Assembly (NCBI RefSeq): GCF_018614615.1
Contig: NZ_JAGGOK010000059.1
Location: 1-64,000, forward strand
Direction of reading: 5' to 3'
Length of the DNA: 64,000 nt
From: Streptomyces sp. ISL-100
GTDB taxonomy: Bacteria; Actinomycetota; Actinomycetes; Streptomycetales; Streptomycetaceae
Made by a program: the position numbers and the translations under genes. The notes below the pieces were generated by a model that saw only the letters and a program-made list of their open reading frames with translations, did no database searches and was not told where the DNA came from. This document shows positions 16,217-23,349 of this stretch, in pieces (the first letter of the stretch is position 1; every line of letters starts with the position of its first letter).

Positions 16217-17590
16217 ATGCGTCTGACGATCCTCGGCGGCGGCGGCTTCCGCGTTCCCCTCGTGTACGGCGCGCTGCTGCGCGACCGCGCCGAGGGCCGT
16301 GTCACCCACGTCACCCTCCACGACGTGGACCAAGCCCGCCTGACGGCCATCGGCCGTGTTCTGGCCGACCAGGCCGACGGTGTACCGGACGCGCCGTCCG
16401 TGACCGTGACCACCGACCTCGACGACGCCCTGGGCGGCGCCGACTTCGTCTTCTCAGCCATCCGGGTCGGCGGCCTGGAAGGCAGGGCCGCCGACGAGCG
16501 CGTCGCACTCGCCGAAGGCGTCCTGGGCCAGGAGACGGTCGGCGCGGGAGGCATCGCGTACGGATTGCGTACGGTCCCGGTGGCCGTCGACATCGCGCGA
16601 CGCGTGGCGCGGCTCGCGCCCGACGCCTGGGTCATCAACTTCACCAACCCGGCCGGCTTGGTCACCGAGGCCATGTCCCGCCACCTCGGCGACCGCGTCA
16701 TCGGCATCTGCGACTCACCCGTGGGCCTCGGCCGCCGCGTCGCCCGCGTGCTGGGCATCGCCGACCCGGCGCGGGCGCGGCTCGACTACGTCGGACTTAA
16801 CCACCTCGGCTGGCTGCGGGGGGTGTACGCCGACGTCGAACCCGGCCGCGACAACCTGCTCCCGGCCCTCTTCGACGACGAGAGTGCGCTGACCTCCTTC
16901 GAGGAGGGCCGCCTCTTCGGAGCCGAGTGGCTGCGCTCGCTCGGCTCCGTTCCCAACGAATACCTGCACTACTACTACTTCAACCGCGAGACGGTCGCCG
17001 CCTACCGCGAGGCGAAGCAGACCCGCGGCGCCTTCCTCCGCGACCAGCAGGCGCGCTTCTACGAGGACATGGCGGACCGTACGTCGGCGTCCGGCGCCCT
17101 GGCCGCGTGGGACCGTACGCGCGCCGAGCGCGAAGCCACCTACATGGCGGAGAACCGGGAGGCAGCGGGCGCGGGCGAGCGCGCCGCCGACGACCTGGAG
17201 TCCGGTGGCTACGAGTACGTCGCGCTCGCCCTGATGCGGGCCATCGCCCGCGACGAACGCGCCACCCTCATCCTCAACGTCCGCAACCGCGGCACCCTGT
17301 CGCTGCTCGACGAGGCAGCCGTCATCGAAGTCCCGTGCCTGGTCGACGCGACCGGCGCCCGCCCCGTCGCCGTATCACCGCTGACCGGCCATGAGGCGGG
17401 CTTGGTGGCCGCGGTCAAGGCGGTGGAACGGTGCGTTCTGGAAGCGGGGGAGAGCGGGTCGGCGCGGGCAGCGGTGAAGGCGTTCGCCCTGCACCCGCTC
17501 GTCGACTCGGTCGGGGTGGCACGGAAGCTGCTCGACGGCTACCGGAGCGCGCACCCCGGACTCGATTACCTCAAGTCCGGGGCTCGGTAG
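16217..17590 (+). CDS. Family 4 glycoside hydrolase (6-phospho-beta-glucosidase type)
   Basis: This 457-residue NAD- and Mn-dependent glycosidase oxidises and eliminates rather than hydrolysing directly. The Rossmann loop reads LTILGGGGFRVPLVYGAL at residues 3-20. INFTNPAGLVTEA and CDSPVG (Cys about 165) follow, and GLNHLGW (about 194) gives the His/Asn metal site. The family acts on 6-phospho-beta-glucosides delivered by a phosphotransferase system. No PTS gene is nearby, so the sugar is unknown. It ends the plus-strand nth run. Confidence 0.93.
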   Translation: MRLTILGGGGFRVPLVYGALLRDRAEGRVTHVTLHDVDQARLTAIGRVLADQADGVPDAPSVTVTTDLDDALGGADFVFSAIRVGGLEGRAADERVALAEGVLGQETVGAGGIAYGLRTVPVAVDIARRVARLAPDAWVINFTNPAGLVTEAMSRHLGDRVIGICDSPVGLGRRVARVLGIADPARARLDYVGLNHLGWLRGVYADVEPGRDNLLPALFDDESALTSFEEGRLFGAEWLRSLGSVPNEYLHYYYFNRETVAAYREAKQTRGAFLRDQQARFYEDMADRTSASGALAAWDRTRAEREATYMAENREAAGAGERAADDLESGGYEYVALALMRAIARDERATLILNVRNRGTLSLLDEAAVIEVPCLVDATGARPVAVSPLTGHEAGLVAAVKAVERCVLEAGESGSARAAVKAFALHPLVDSVGVARKLLDGYRSAHPGLDYLKSGAR

Positions 17591-17627
17591 CTTCGGTCGA
17601 TTCGGAGCGTCAGTAGTTTCCGTAGCT

Positions 17628-17816
17628 TCAGTCGCGAGGGTGACGCAGCCGCGCCGAGACCCAGCGGGCACGGCGGCGGAGGATGCGTGGGATCCCGATC
17701 GCGCGGGAAGGCGGGCCGTGGCCCTGATCCTGCGGACCGCCCCCTTCGTGGGTGCTCAGCGCTGTGGCCGAGCGGCGGTTGCGTGCTGCGTCACCGTAGT
17801 CGTGCGTCCAGCCCAT
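17628..17816 (-). CDS. Possible small basic protein
   Basis: An ATG-initiated 62-residue frame (MGWTHDYGDAARNRRSA...) lies in an otherwise empty 353-bp stretch. It is very Arg-rich, and no family is recognised. It lacks a clear ribosome-binding site. It could be an artefact of the local GC content. Confidence 0.25.
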   Translation of the reverse strand: MGWTHDYGDAARNRRSATALSTHEGGGPQDQGHGPPSRAIGIPRILRRRARWVSARLRHPRD

Positions 17817-17861
17817 ACCCCGACGTTTGCCCGTGCCCCAAGGTCCGTAATCGCGTCGGGG

Positions 17862-17897
17862 ACAGCCAATTGGCCTATGCGTCAGGCAATTGGCTGT
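17862..17897. promoter_or_regulatory. Palindromic operator-like element
   Basis: ACAGCCAATTG at 17862-17872 and CAATTGGCTGT at 17887-17897 form a perfect 11-bp inverted repeat with 14 bases between them. The right arm with its two preceding bases equals the element at 13125-13137. The gap and dyad symmetry fit a dimeric regulator rather than a terminator. It sits between the ends of the convergent GH4 and epoxide-hydrolase-like genes, which is unusual for an operator. Confidence 0.5.
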
Positions 17898-17944
17898 TCG
17901 TAGGACAAGCGTTCATGCGGGCGTCAGTGGTCGGTGGCCGACGC

Positions 17945-18943
17945 TCACCGGTCGGGCTCGGGATCCTTCAGCCAGTTGACCAGCTCGGTCGAGAAAGCCG
18001 CCGGATCCTCCTCGTGCGGGAAGTGGCCGAGACCGTCGAACAGCCGCCACCGGTACGGCGCTTCGACGTACTCGCCGGAACCCGCCGCGCTGCGCGTACG
18101 CATCACCGGGTCCAGCGATCCGTGCAGATGCAGCGTCGGCACCCGTACCGGCCGCTTCATACGCCGGTTGAACTGGATGCCGTCCGGCCGCGCCATCGAC
18201 CGCACCATCCACCGGTACGGCTCGACCGAGCAGTGCGCCGTCGACGGAATCGACATCGCACGCCGGTATACGTCGACGTCCTCGTCGTCCGGCAGCCGCG
18301 GCCCCGACCATTCCCGGACCAGCCGGCCCACCAACGCCGCGTCGTCCGCCATCAGCTGACGCTCGGGCAGCCACGGCCGCTGGAAGCCCCAGACGTACGA
18401 TCCGGCCCGCGTCTGCGACAGGTCGGAGAGCATCGCCGAGCGCCAGCGCCGGGGATGCGGCATCGACGAGACCACGAGCCGGCGCACCAGCTTGGGCCGC
18501 ATCACGGCCGCCGTCCACGCCAGGTACCCGCCCAGGTCGTGCCCGACGAGCGCCGCGTCCGGCTCGCCGAGCGAGCGCACCACGCCGGTGATGTCGAGCG
18601 CGAGGTTCGCCGGGTCGTAACCCCGCGGCGTACGGTCGCTGCCGCCCACGCCCCGCAGGTCCATCGCGACGGCCCGGAACCCGGCGTCGGCGAGCGCGGT
18701 CATCTGGTGCCGCCACGTCCACCAGAACTGCGGGAAACCGTGCAGCAGCAGCACGAGCGGCCCGTCCCCGACTTCCGCGATGTGGAAGCGCGCGCCGTTG
18801 GCCGCGACATCGCGGTGGGTCCACGGGCCGTCGGGGCGTACGACAGAAGCGGAAGCGAGAGCCGGAGCCGGAGCCGGAGCAGGGGCTGGAGCAGAGGCGG
18901 GAGCAGGAGCGGTCGCGCCGGAGCCGGAATCTGGGACGGTCAT
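17945..18943 (-). CDS. Alpha/beta hydrolase, epoxide hydrolase-like
   Basis: This 332-residue protein carries LHGFPQFWW (oxyanion loop, about 66), the nucleophile Asp in GHDLGGYLAW (about 134), a late acid in HGSLDPV (about 277) and the catalytic His in GLGHFPHEED (about 306). An Asp nucleophile with the HGFP loop points to epoxide hydrolases or haloalkane dehalogenases rather than Ser esterases. The first 35 residues contain an Ala-Pro repeat encoded by tandem GGAGCC/GGAGCA units at about 18859-18915, probably a flexible linker. Its ATG overlaps the stop codon of the holin-like gene (ATGA). Confidence 0.88.
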   Translation of the reverse strand: MTVPDSGSGATAPAPASAPAPAPAPAPALASASVVRPDGPWTHRDVAANGARFHIAEVGDGPLVLLLHGFPQFWWTWRHQMTALADAGFRAVAMDLRGVGGSDRTPRGYDPANLALDITGVVRSLGEPDAALVGHDLGGYLAWTAAVMRPKLVRRLVVSSMPHPRRWRSAMLSDLSQTRAGSYVWGFQRPWLPERQLMADDAALVGRLVREWSGPRLPDDEDVDVYRRAMSIPSTAHCSVEPYRWMVRSMARPDGIQFNRRMKRPVRVPTLHLHGSLDPVMRTRSAAGSGEYVEAPYRWRLFDGLGHFPHEEDPAAFSTELVNWLKDPEPDR

Positions 18944-19404
18944 GTGGACGAGCGTGCCACAGCCACTGCCTTGTCACCGACCCGGCGCGGATGAGGCTTG
19001 ACGCCCTGGAGTACGGCTGCCGTCTGCTTGGCCGAGGCGATGCTCTTCTCCGGCGGCTTGACCTTCTTGAACTTCAAGACGGCGATCAGCGCCAGCAGGC
19101 CCGCCAGCAGCAGAAACGCTCCGCCGACGATCAGGAAGGACCAGGCGAGCCCGAGCCCCAGGTTGTGGATGCCGTACGACGCGGCGAAGCTCAGCACCGG
19201 CAGCGAAAAGAGCGCGAACACCCCCGCGACACCAATGGCCGTACCGCCCATGCCGACGCGCTTGGCGTCCTGCCGCAGCTCGGCCTTGGCCAGTGCGATC
19301 TCGTCGTGCATGAGTGCGGACATCTCGGCGGTCGCCGATGCGACCAACTGGCCGAGGCTGCGGTCGACGCTGTCGGCTGTCGCCGTGCGGGCGGGGTCGC
19401 TCAT
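18940..19404 (-). CDS. Phage-holin-superfamily-like membrane protein (DUF1469 type)
   Basis: This 154-residue protein has an N-terminal amphipathic helix (SLGQLVASATAEMSALMHDE) and two hydrophobic segments at about residues 50-80 and 85-110 (LAWSFLIVGGAFLLLAGLLA). A Lys-rich tail follows. The layout matches the putative Actinobacteriota holin X (DUF1469) family, whose role is unknown. ATG 19404 follows GGGAGAGAG; the longer frame from 19422 has no better site. It is translationally coupled to the downstream hydrolase gene. Confidence 0.85.
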   Translation of the reverse strand: MSDPARTATADSVDRSLGQLVASATAEMSALMHDEIALAKAELRQDAKRVGMGGTAIGVAGVFALFSLPVLSFAASYGIHNLGLGLAWSFLIVGGAFLLLAGLLALIAVLKFKKVKPPEKSIASAKQTAAVLQGVKPHPRRVGDKAVAVARSST

Positions 19405-19488
19405 AGCTCTCTCCCTCTTCATACGTCTTCTACGTGTAGTACGTGTACTACGTCTGCTGCGTTTTCTGGGGCTTGATCTGATGTCGAA

Positions 19489-20991
19489 TCATGCCGGACT
19501 GTCGTCCTTGCCGCTGGAAGCCCTCGCGAGTTCCGCCAGCTTGCGGTGCTCCGCGGCCTTCTCCTCGTAGATCGCGGCCATCCGCAGGTGGTACTCGGGC
19601 TGGTCGAGCTCGTAGATGTCCGGAATGCCGTCCCGGTCCTCGTCGCGCTCCTCGTCCTCGACCATCGCGCGGTACTTGCGTACCCGCAGCTTGAGCAGAA
19701 TCCCGGAAAGTACGGCGGCGATCAGCGACCCGAGGAGTACGGAAGCCTTGACCTGGTCGGTCAGCTCGGCGTTCCCGGTGAAGGCCAGTTCGCCGATGAG
19801 CAGCGAGACCGTGAAGCCGATGCCCGCCAGCGAGGCGACGGCGAAGACGTCGGGCCAGGCGAGGTCGTCGTTGAGCTCGGCCCTTGTGAAGCGGGCCGCC
19901 AGCCACGTACCGCCGAAGATGCCGACGGCCTTGCCGACCACCAGGCCGAGGACGACGCCGAGGGTTTCGGGCCGGGTGAATACGTCGCCGACCGCCTTGC
20001 CGGAGACGGTGACCCCGGCGGAGAACAGCGCGAACAGGGGCACGGCGATCCCGGCCGAGATGGGTCGTACGAGGTGCTCGATGTACTCGCCGGGGGAGTG
20101 CGCCTCGCCGTTCTCGTCCCGGGTGCAGCGCAGCATCAGGCCCATCGCGACACCGGCGATGGTGGCGTGGACGCCGCTGTTGTACATCAGGCCCCAGATC
20201 ACCAGGGCGAGCGGTACGTAGAGGTACCAGCCGCGCACGCGTCCCCGCAGCAGCAGCCAGAAGACGGCCAGACCCACGACCGCGCCGCCGAGTGCGAGGA
20301 AGTTGAGGTCGCTGGTGAAGAAGATGGCGATGATCAGGATCGCGAACAGGTCGTCGACGACGGCCAGAGTGAGCAGGAAGGCGCGCAGCGCGGACGGCAG
20401 CGAGGTGCCGATGACCGCGAGGACGGCGAGCGCGAAGGCGATGTCGGTGGCGGTCGGGACCGCCCAGCCGTCCAGGGACCCGTCCCCGGTCACGTTGACC
20501 AGGACGTACACGAGGGCCGGCGCCACCATGCCGCTGAGGGCGGCGATGACGGGGAGCGCGGCGGCCTTGGGGTCGCGGAGTTCGCCGGCGACGAGTTCGC
20601 GCTTGAGCTCGATGCCCGCGACGAAGAAGAAGACGGCGAGGAGGCCGTCGGCGGCCCAGTGCTGGACGGAGAGGTCGAGGCCGAGGGAGGCGGGGCCGAT
20701 GTGGAAGGCGCGTACGGACTCGTAGCTGTCGCTGAGTCCGGTGTTCGCCCAGATCAGCGCCACTATCGCCGCGATGAGGAGCAGTACGCCGCCGACGGTT
20801 TCGGTGCGCAGCGCGTCCGCGACGTACGTGCGCTCGGGCAGGGAGAGCCGTCCGAGGAACTTGCGGGGGCCGGGCGCGGTCGGCGGGCCGGGCGGGGACG
20901 GCGGCGTGGTCGGGCGGGGCGCGGTCACGGGGTGGAACCTCCGGTCGGTGGGCAGCATGGAGCACATTGCCGACCAGACTTCCCGGCACAC
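19489..20991 (-). CDS. nhaA: Na+/H+ antiporter NhaA
   Basis: This 500-residue inner-membrane antiporter exchanges protons for sodium. The functional residues of E. coli NhaA can be placed: Asp in ATATDIAFAL (D133 equivalent, within AVPTATDIAFAL), the pair in LAVVDDLFAIL (D163/D164) and Lys in VVGKAVGIFGG (K300). About twelve membrane segments span residues 60-425. A charged C-terminal tail of about 70 residues (EDEERDEDRDGIPD) extends past the usual end, as in other Streptomyces homologues. The GTG start at 20991 follows AGAGG; internal ATGs at 20967 and 20958 are possible. As recalled, it lies next to acetyl-CoA synthetase in S. coelicolor as well. Confidence 0.94.
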   Translation of the reverse strand: MCREVWSAMCSMLPTDRRFHPVTAPRPTTPPSPPGPPTAPGPRKFLGRLSLPERTYVADALRTETVGGVLLLIAAIVALIWANTGLSDSYESVRAFHIGPASLGLDLSVQHWAADGLLAVFFFVAGIELKRELVAGELRDPKAAALPVIAALSGMVAPALVYVLVNVTGDGSLDGWAVPTATDIAFALAVLAVIGTSLPSALRAFLLTLAVVDDLFAILIIAIFFTSDLNFLALGGAVVGLAVFWLLLRGRVRGWYLYVPLALVIWGLMYNSGVHATIAGVAMGLMLRCTRDENGEAHSPGEYIEHLVRPISAGIAVPLFALFSAGVTVSGKAVGDVFTRPETLGVVLGLVVGKAVGIFGGTWLAARFTRAELNDDLAWPDVFAVASLAGIGFTVSLLIGELAFTGNAELTDQVKASVLLGSLIAAVLSGILLKLRVRKYRAMVEDEERDEDRDGIPDIYELDQPEYHLRMAAIYEEKAAEHRKLAELARASSGKDDSPA

Positions 20992-21090
20992 CTCTGGAGT
21001 TTTGACGCGTTCCTTACGCGAACAGACACTCTACCGGGGGCATGCAAGGGCGTAATCCGGTGAACCGTCACTTTACGAACAAAAATGAGC

Positions 21091-21129
21091 AGAACGGGCA
21101 CCCGGCGCGGGGAGCCGGGTGCCCGTTCT
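21091..21129 (-). terminator. Strong hairpin after acs
   Basis: AGAACGGGCACCCGGC pairs perfectly with GCCGGGTGCCCGTTCT across a seven-base loop, just past the acetyl-CoA synthetase stop codon. It also stands upstream of nhaA, insulating the two genes. Confidence 0.9.
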
Positions 21130-21150
21130 GTGCGTGTACTGACGCGGTCG

Positions 21151-23106
21151 TCAGTCCTCGCTGGACGCGCTCGGGAGCTTTGTCTGGATCAGGTCCATCA
21201 CCGAGGAGTCGGTGAGTGTGGTGACATCGCCCAGTTGCCGGTTTTCTGCGACGTCCCGCAGTAGCCGCCGCATGATTTTGCCGGAGCGGGTCTTGGGCAG
21301 TTCGGCCACCGGGAGGATCCGCTTGGGCTTCGCGATCGGGCCGAGGGTGGCGCCCACGTGGTGGCGGAGCTCGGCGACGAGAGTGTCCGTTTCGGACGCC
21401 GTACCGCGCAGGATCACGAAGGCGACGATGGCCTGACCGGTCGTCTCGTCGGCCGCGCCGACAACTGCCGCCTCGGCGACCGACGGGTGGGACACGAGCG
21501 CCGACTCGACCTCGGTGGTCGAGATGTTGTGGCCGGACACCAGCATCACGTCGTCGACCCGGCCGAGCAGCCAGATGTCGCCGTCGTCGTCCTTCTTGGC
21601 GCCGTCGCCCGCGAAGTACTTGCCGGGGAAGCGGGACCAGTACGTGTCGATGAAGCGCTGGTCGTCCCCCCAGATCGTACGGAGCATGGAGGGCCAGGGC
21701 TCGGTGAGGACGAGGTAGCCGCCGCCCCCGTTCGGGACCTCGTTCGCCTCGTCGTCCACGACGGTCGCGCTGATGCCGGGCAGCGCGCGCTGGGCGGAGC
21801 CGGGCTTGGTCTCGGTGACGCCGGGCAGGGGCGAAATCATCATCGCGCCGGTCTCGGTCTGCCACCAGGTGTCCACGATCGGCGTCTTGCCGGCGCCGAT
21901 GTGCTCGCGGTACCAGATCCATGCCTCGGGATTGATCGGCTCGCCGACCGAACCGAGGATGCGGAGACTGCTCAGGTCGAACTTGGCGGGGATGTCGTCT
22001 CCCCACTTCATGAACGTGCGGATCGCGGTCGGCGCGGTGTAGAGGATCGTGACGCCGTACTTCTGGATGATTTCCCAGAAGCGGCCCTGGTGCGGGGTGT
22101 CGGGCGTGCCCTCGTACATGACCTGCGTCGCGCCGTTGGCGAGCGGCCCGTACACGATGTACGAATGGCCGGTCACCCAGCCGATGTCGGCCGTGCACCA
22201 GTAGACGTCGGTCTCCGGCTTGAGGTCGAAGACGGCGTGGTGGGTGTACGCGGCCTGGGTGAGGTAGCCGCCGGAGGTGTGCAGGATGCCCTTCGGCTTA
22301 CCCGTCGTGCCGGACGTGTAGAGGATGAAGAGCGGGTGTTCTGCGCCGAAGGCCTCGGGGGTGTGCTCGGCGGACTGACGGCCGACGATTTCGTCCCACC
22401 ACACGTCGCGGCTGTCGTCCCACGCGGTGTCCTGACCCGTGCGGCGTACGACCAGAACGTGCTCCACCTGCGGGCACTTGGCGACGGCCTCGTCGATGGC
22501 GGGCTTGAGGGCGGTGGGCTTGGTGCGCCGGTAGCCGCCGTCCGCGGTGATGACGAGCTTGGCGTCGGCGTCCTGGATCCGGGAGGCGACGGCGTCGGCC
22601 GAGAAGCCGCCGAAGACGACCGAGTGCGCGGCTCCGATGCGGGCGCAGGCCAGCATCGCCACGGCGGCCTCGGGAATCATCGGCAGATAGACGGCGACCC
22701 GGTCGCCCTTCTGTACGCCCAGCTCTGTAAGGGCGTTGGCGGCGCGCGAGACCTCGTCTTTGAGCTCGGCGTAGGTGATCGCGCGGCTGTCGCCGGGCTC
22801 GCCCTCGAAGTGGATGGCGACGCGGTCGCCGTGGCCCGCCTCGACGTGGCGGTCCACGCAGTTGTACGCGACGTTGAGCTCGCCGTCGGCGAACCACTTC
22901 GCGAACGGCGGGTTCGACCAGTCCAGCGTCTCGGTCGGCTCGGTGGCCCAGGTGAGCCGCCGGGCCTGCTCGGCCCAGAAGCCCAGCCTGTCTGCCTCGG
23001 CCTGCTCGTACGCCTCCGCCGTGACGTTGGCGTTCGCGGCCAGCTCGGCAGGCGGCGCGAAGCGGCGCTCCTCCTTCATGAGGTTGGCCAGGCTTTCGTT
23101 GCTCAC
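21151..23106 (-). CDS. acs: Acetyl-CoA synthetase
   Basis: This 651-residue AMP-forming enzyme converts acetate, ATP and CoA to acetyl-CoA. The adenylation motif YTSGTTGKPKG occurs at about 270, and the C-terminal hinge and catalytic lysine region reads PKTRSGKIMRR, the lysine that is usually acetylated to control activity. VTEAYEQAEADRLGFWAEQ opens the N-terminal acetyl-CoA synthetase domain. GTG 23106 (MSNESLANL) is preferred because GGGAG stands nine bases before it, whereas the ATG at 23118 falls on that site. It is transcribed alone. Confidence 0.96.
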   Translation of the reverse strand: MSNESLANLMKEERRFAPPAELAANANVTAEAYEQAEADRLGFWAEQARRLTWATEPTETLDWSNPPFAKWFADGELNVAYNCVDRHVEAGHGDRVAIHFEGEPGDSRAITYAELKDEVSRAANALTELGVQKGDRVAVYLPMIPEAAVAMLACARIGAAHSVVFGGFSADAVASRIQDADAKLVITADGGYRRTKPTALKPAIDEAVAKCPQVEHVLVVRRTGQDTAWDDSRDVWWDEIVGRQSAEHTPEAFGAEHPLFILYTSGTTGKPKGILHTSGGYLTQAAYTHHAVFDLKPETDVYWCTADIGWVTGHSYIVYGPLANGATQVMYEGTPDTPHQGRFWEIIQKYGVTILYTAPTAIRTFMKWGDDIPAKFDLSSLRILGSVGEPINPEAWIWYREHIGAGKTPIVDTWWQTETGAMMISPLPGVTETKPGSAQRALPGISATVVDDEANEVPNGGGGYLVLTEPWPSMLRTIWGDDQRFIDTYWSRFPGKYFAGDGAKKDDDGDIWLLGRVDDVMLVSGHNISTTEVESALVSHPSVAEAAVVGAADETTGQAIVAFVILRGTASETDTLVAELRHHVGATLGPIAKPKRILPVAELPKTRSGKIMRRLLRDVAENRQLGDVTTLTDSSVMDLIQTKLPSASSED

Positions 23107-23283
23107 GACATCTCCCATTCCCAGGGCGTCCGATGTGTCCCGTGCCCTAGCTCATCAGGCCCGTGCCCGGGTGACAAGAGCCTTCCGGGAATTGGTTTAG
23201 ACCTGTGAGCTGCGGCTGGGCCGCATCCGGTCCGGTCCGGTGTTGGCGGCGGCGGTGGCCGCGGTGACTGCGGTGCGGCGTAC

Positions 23284-23317
23284 GGCCCCTCCTCGCAGGG
23301 CGGTGCGGGGAGGGGCC
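23284..23317 (-). terminator. Hairpin after the SulP-carbonic anhydrase gene
   Basis: GGCCCCTCCTCGCA pairs with TGCGGGGAGGGGCC with one mismatch across six bases. It lies 33 bases past the stop codon of the SulP fusion. Confidence 0.85.
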
Positions 23318-23349
23318 ATACGGTCTCACGGACGCGGAGGCGGATCGGT

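Noticed and set aside
19448..20989. Second long frame in the nhaA region
   Set aside because: Shifted-frame shadow of nhaA; the nhaA frame has the transporter motifs.
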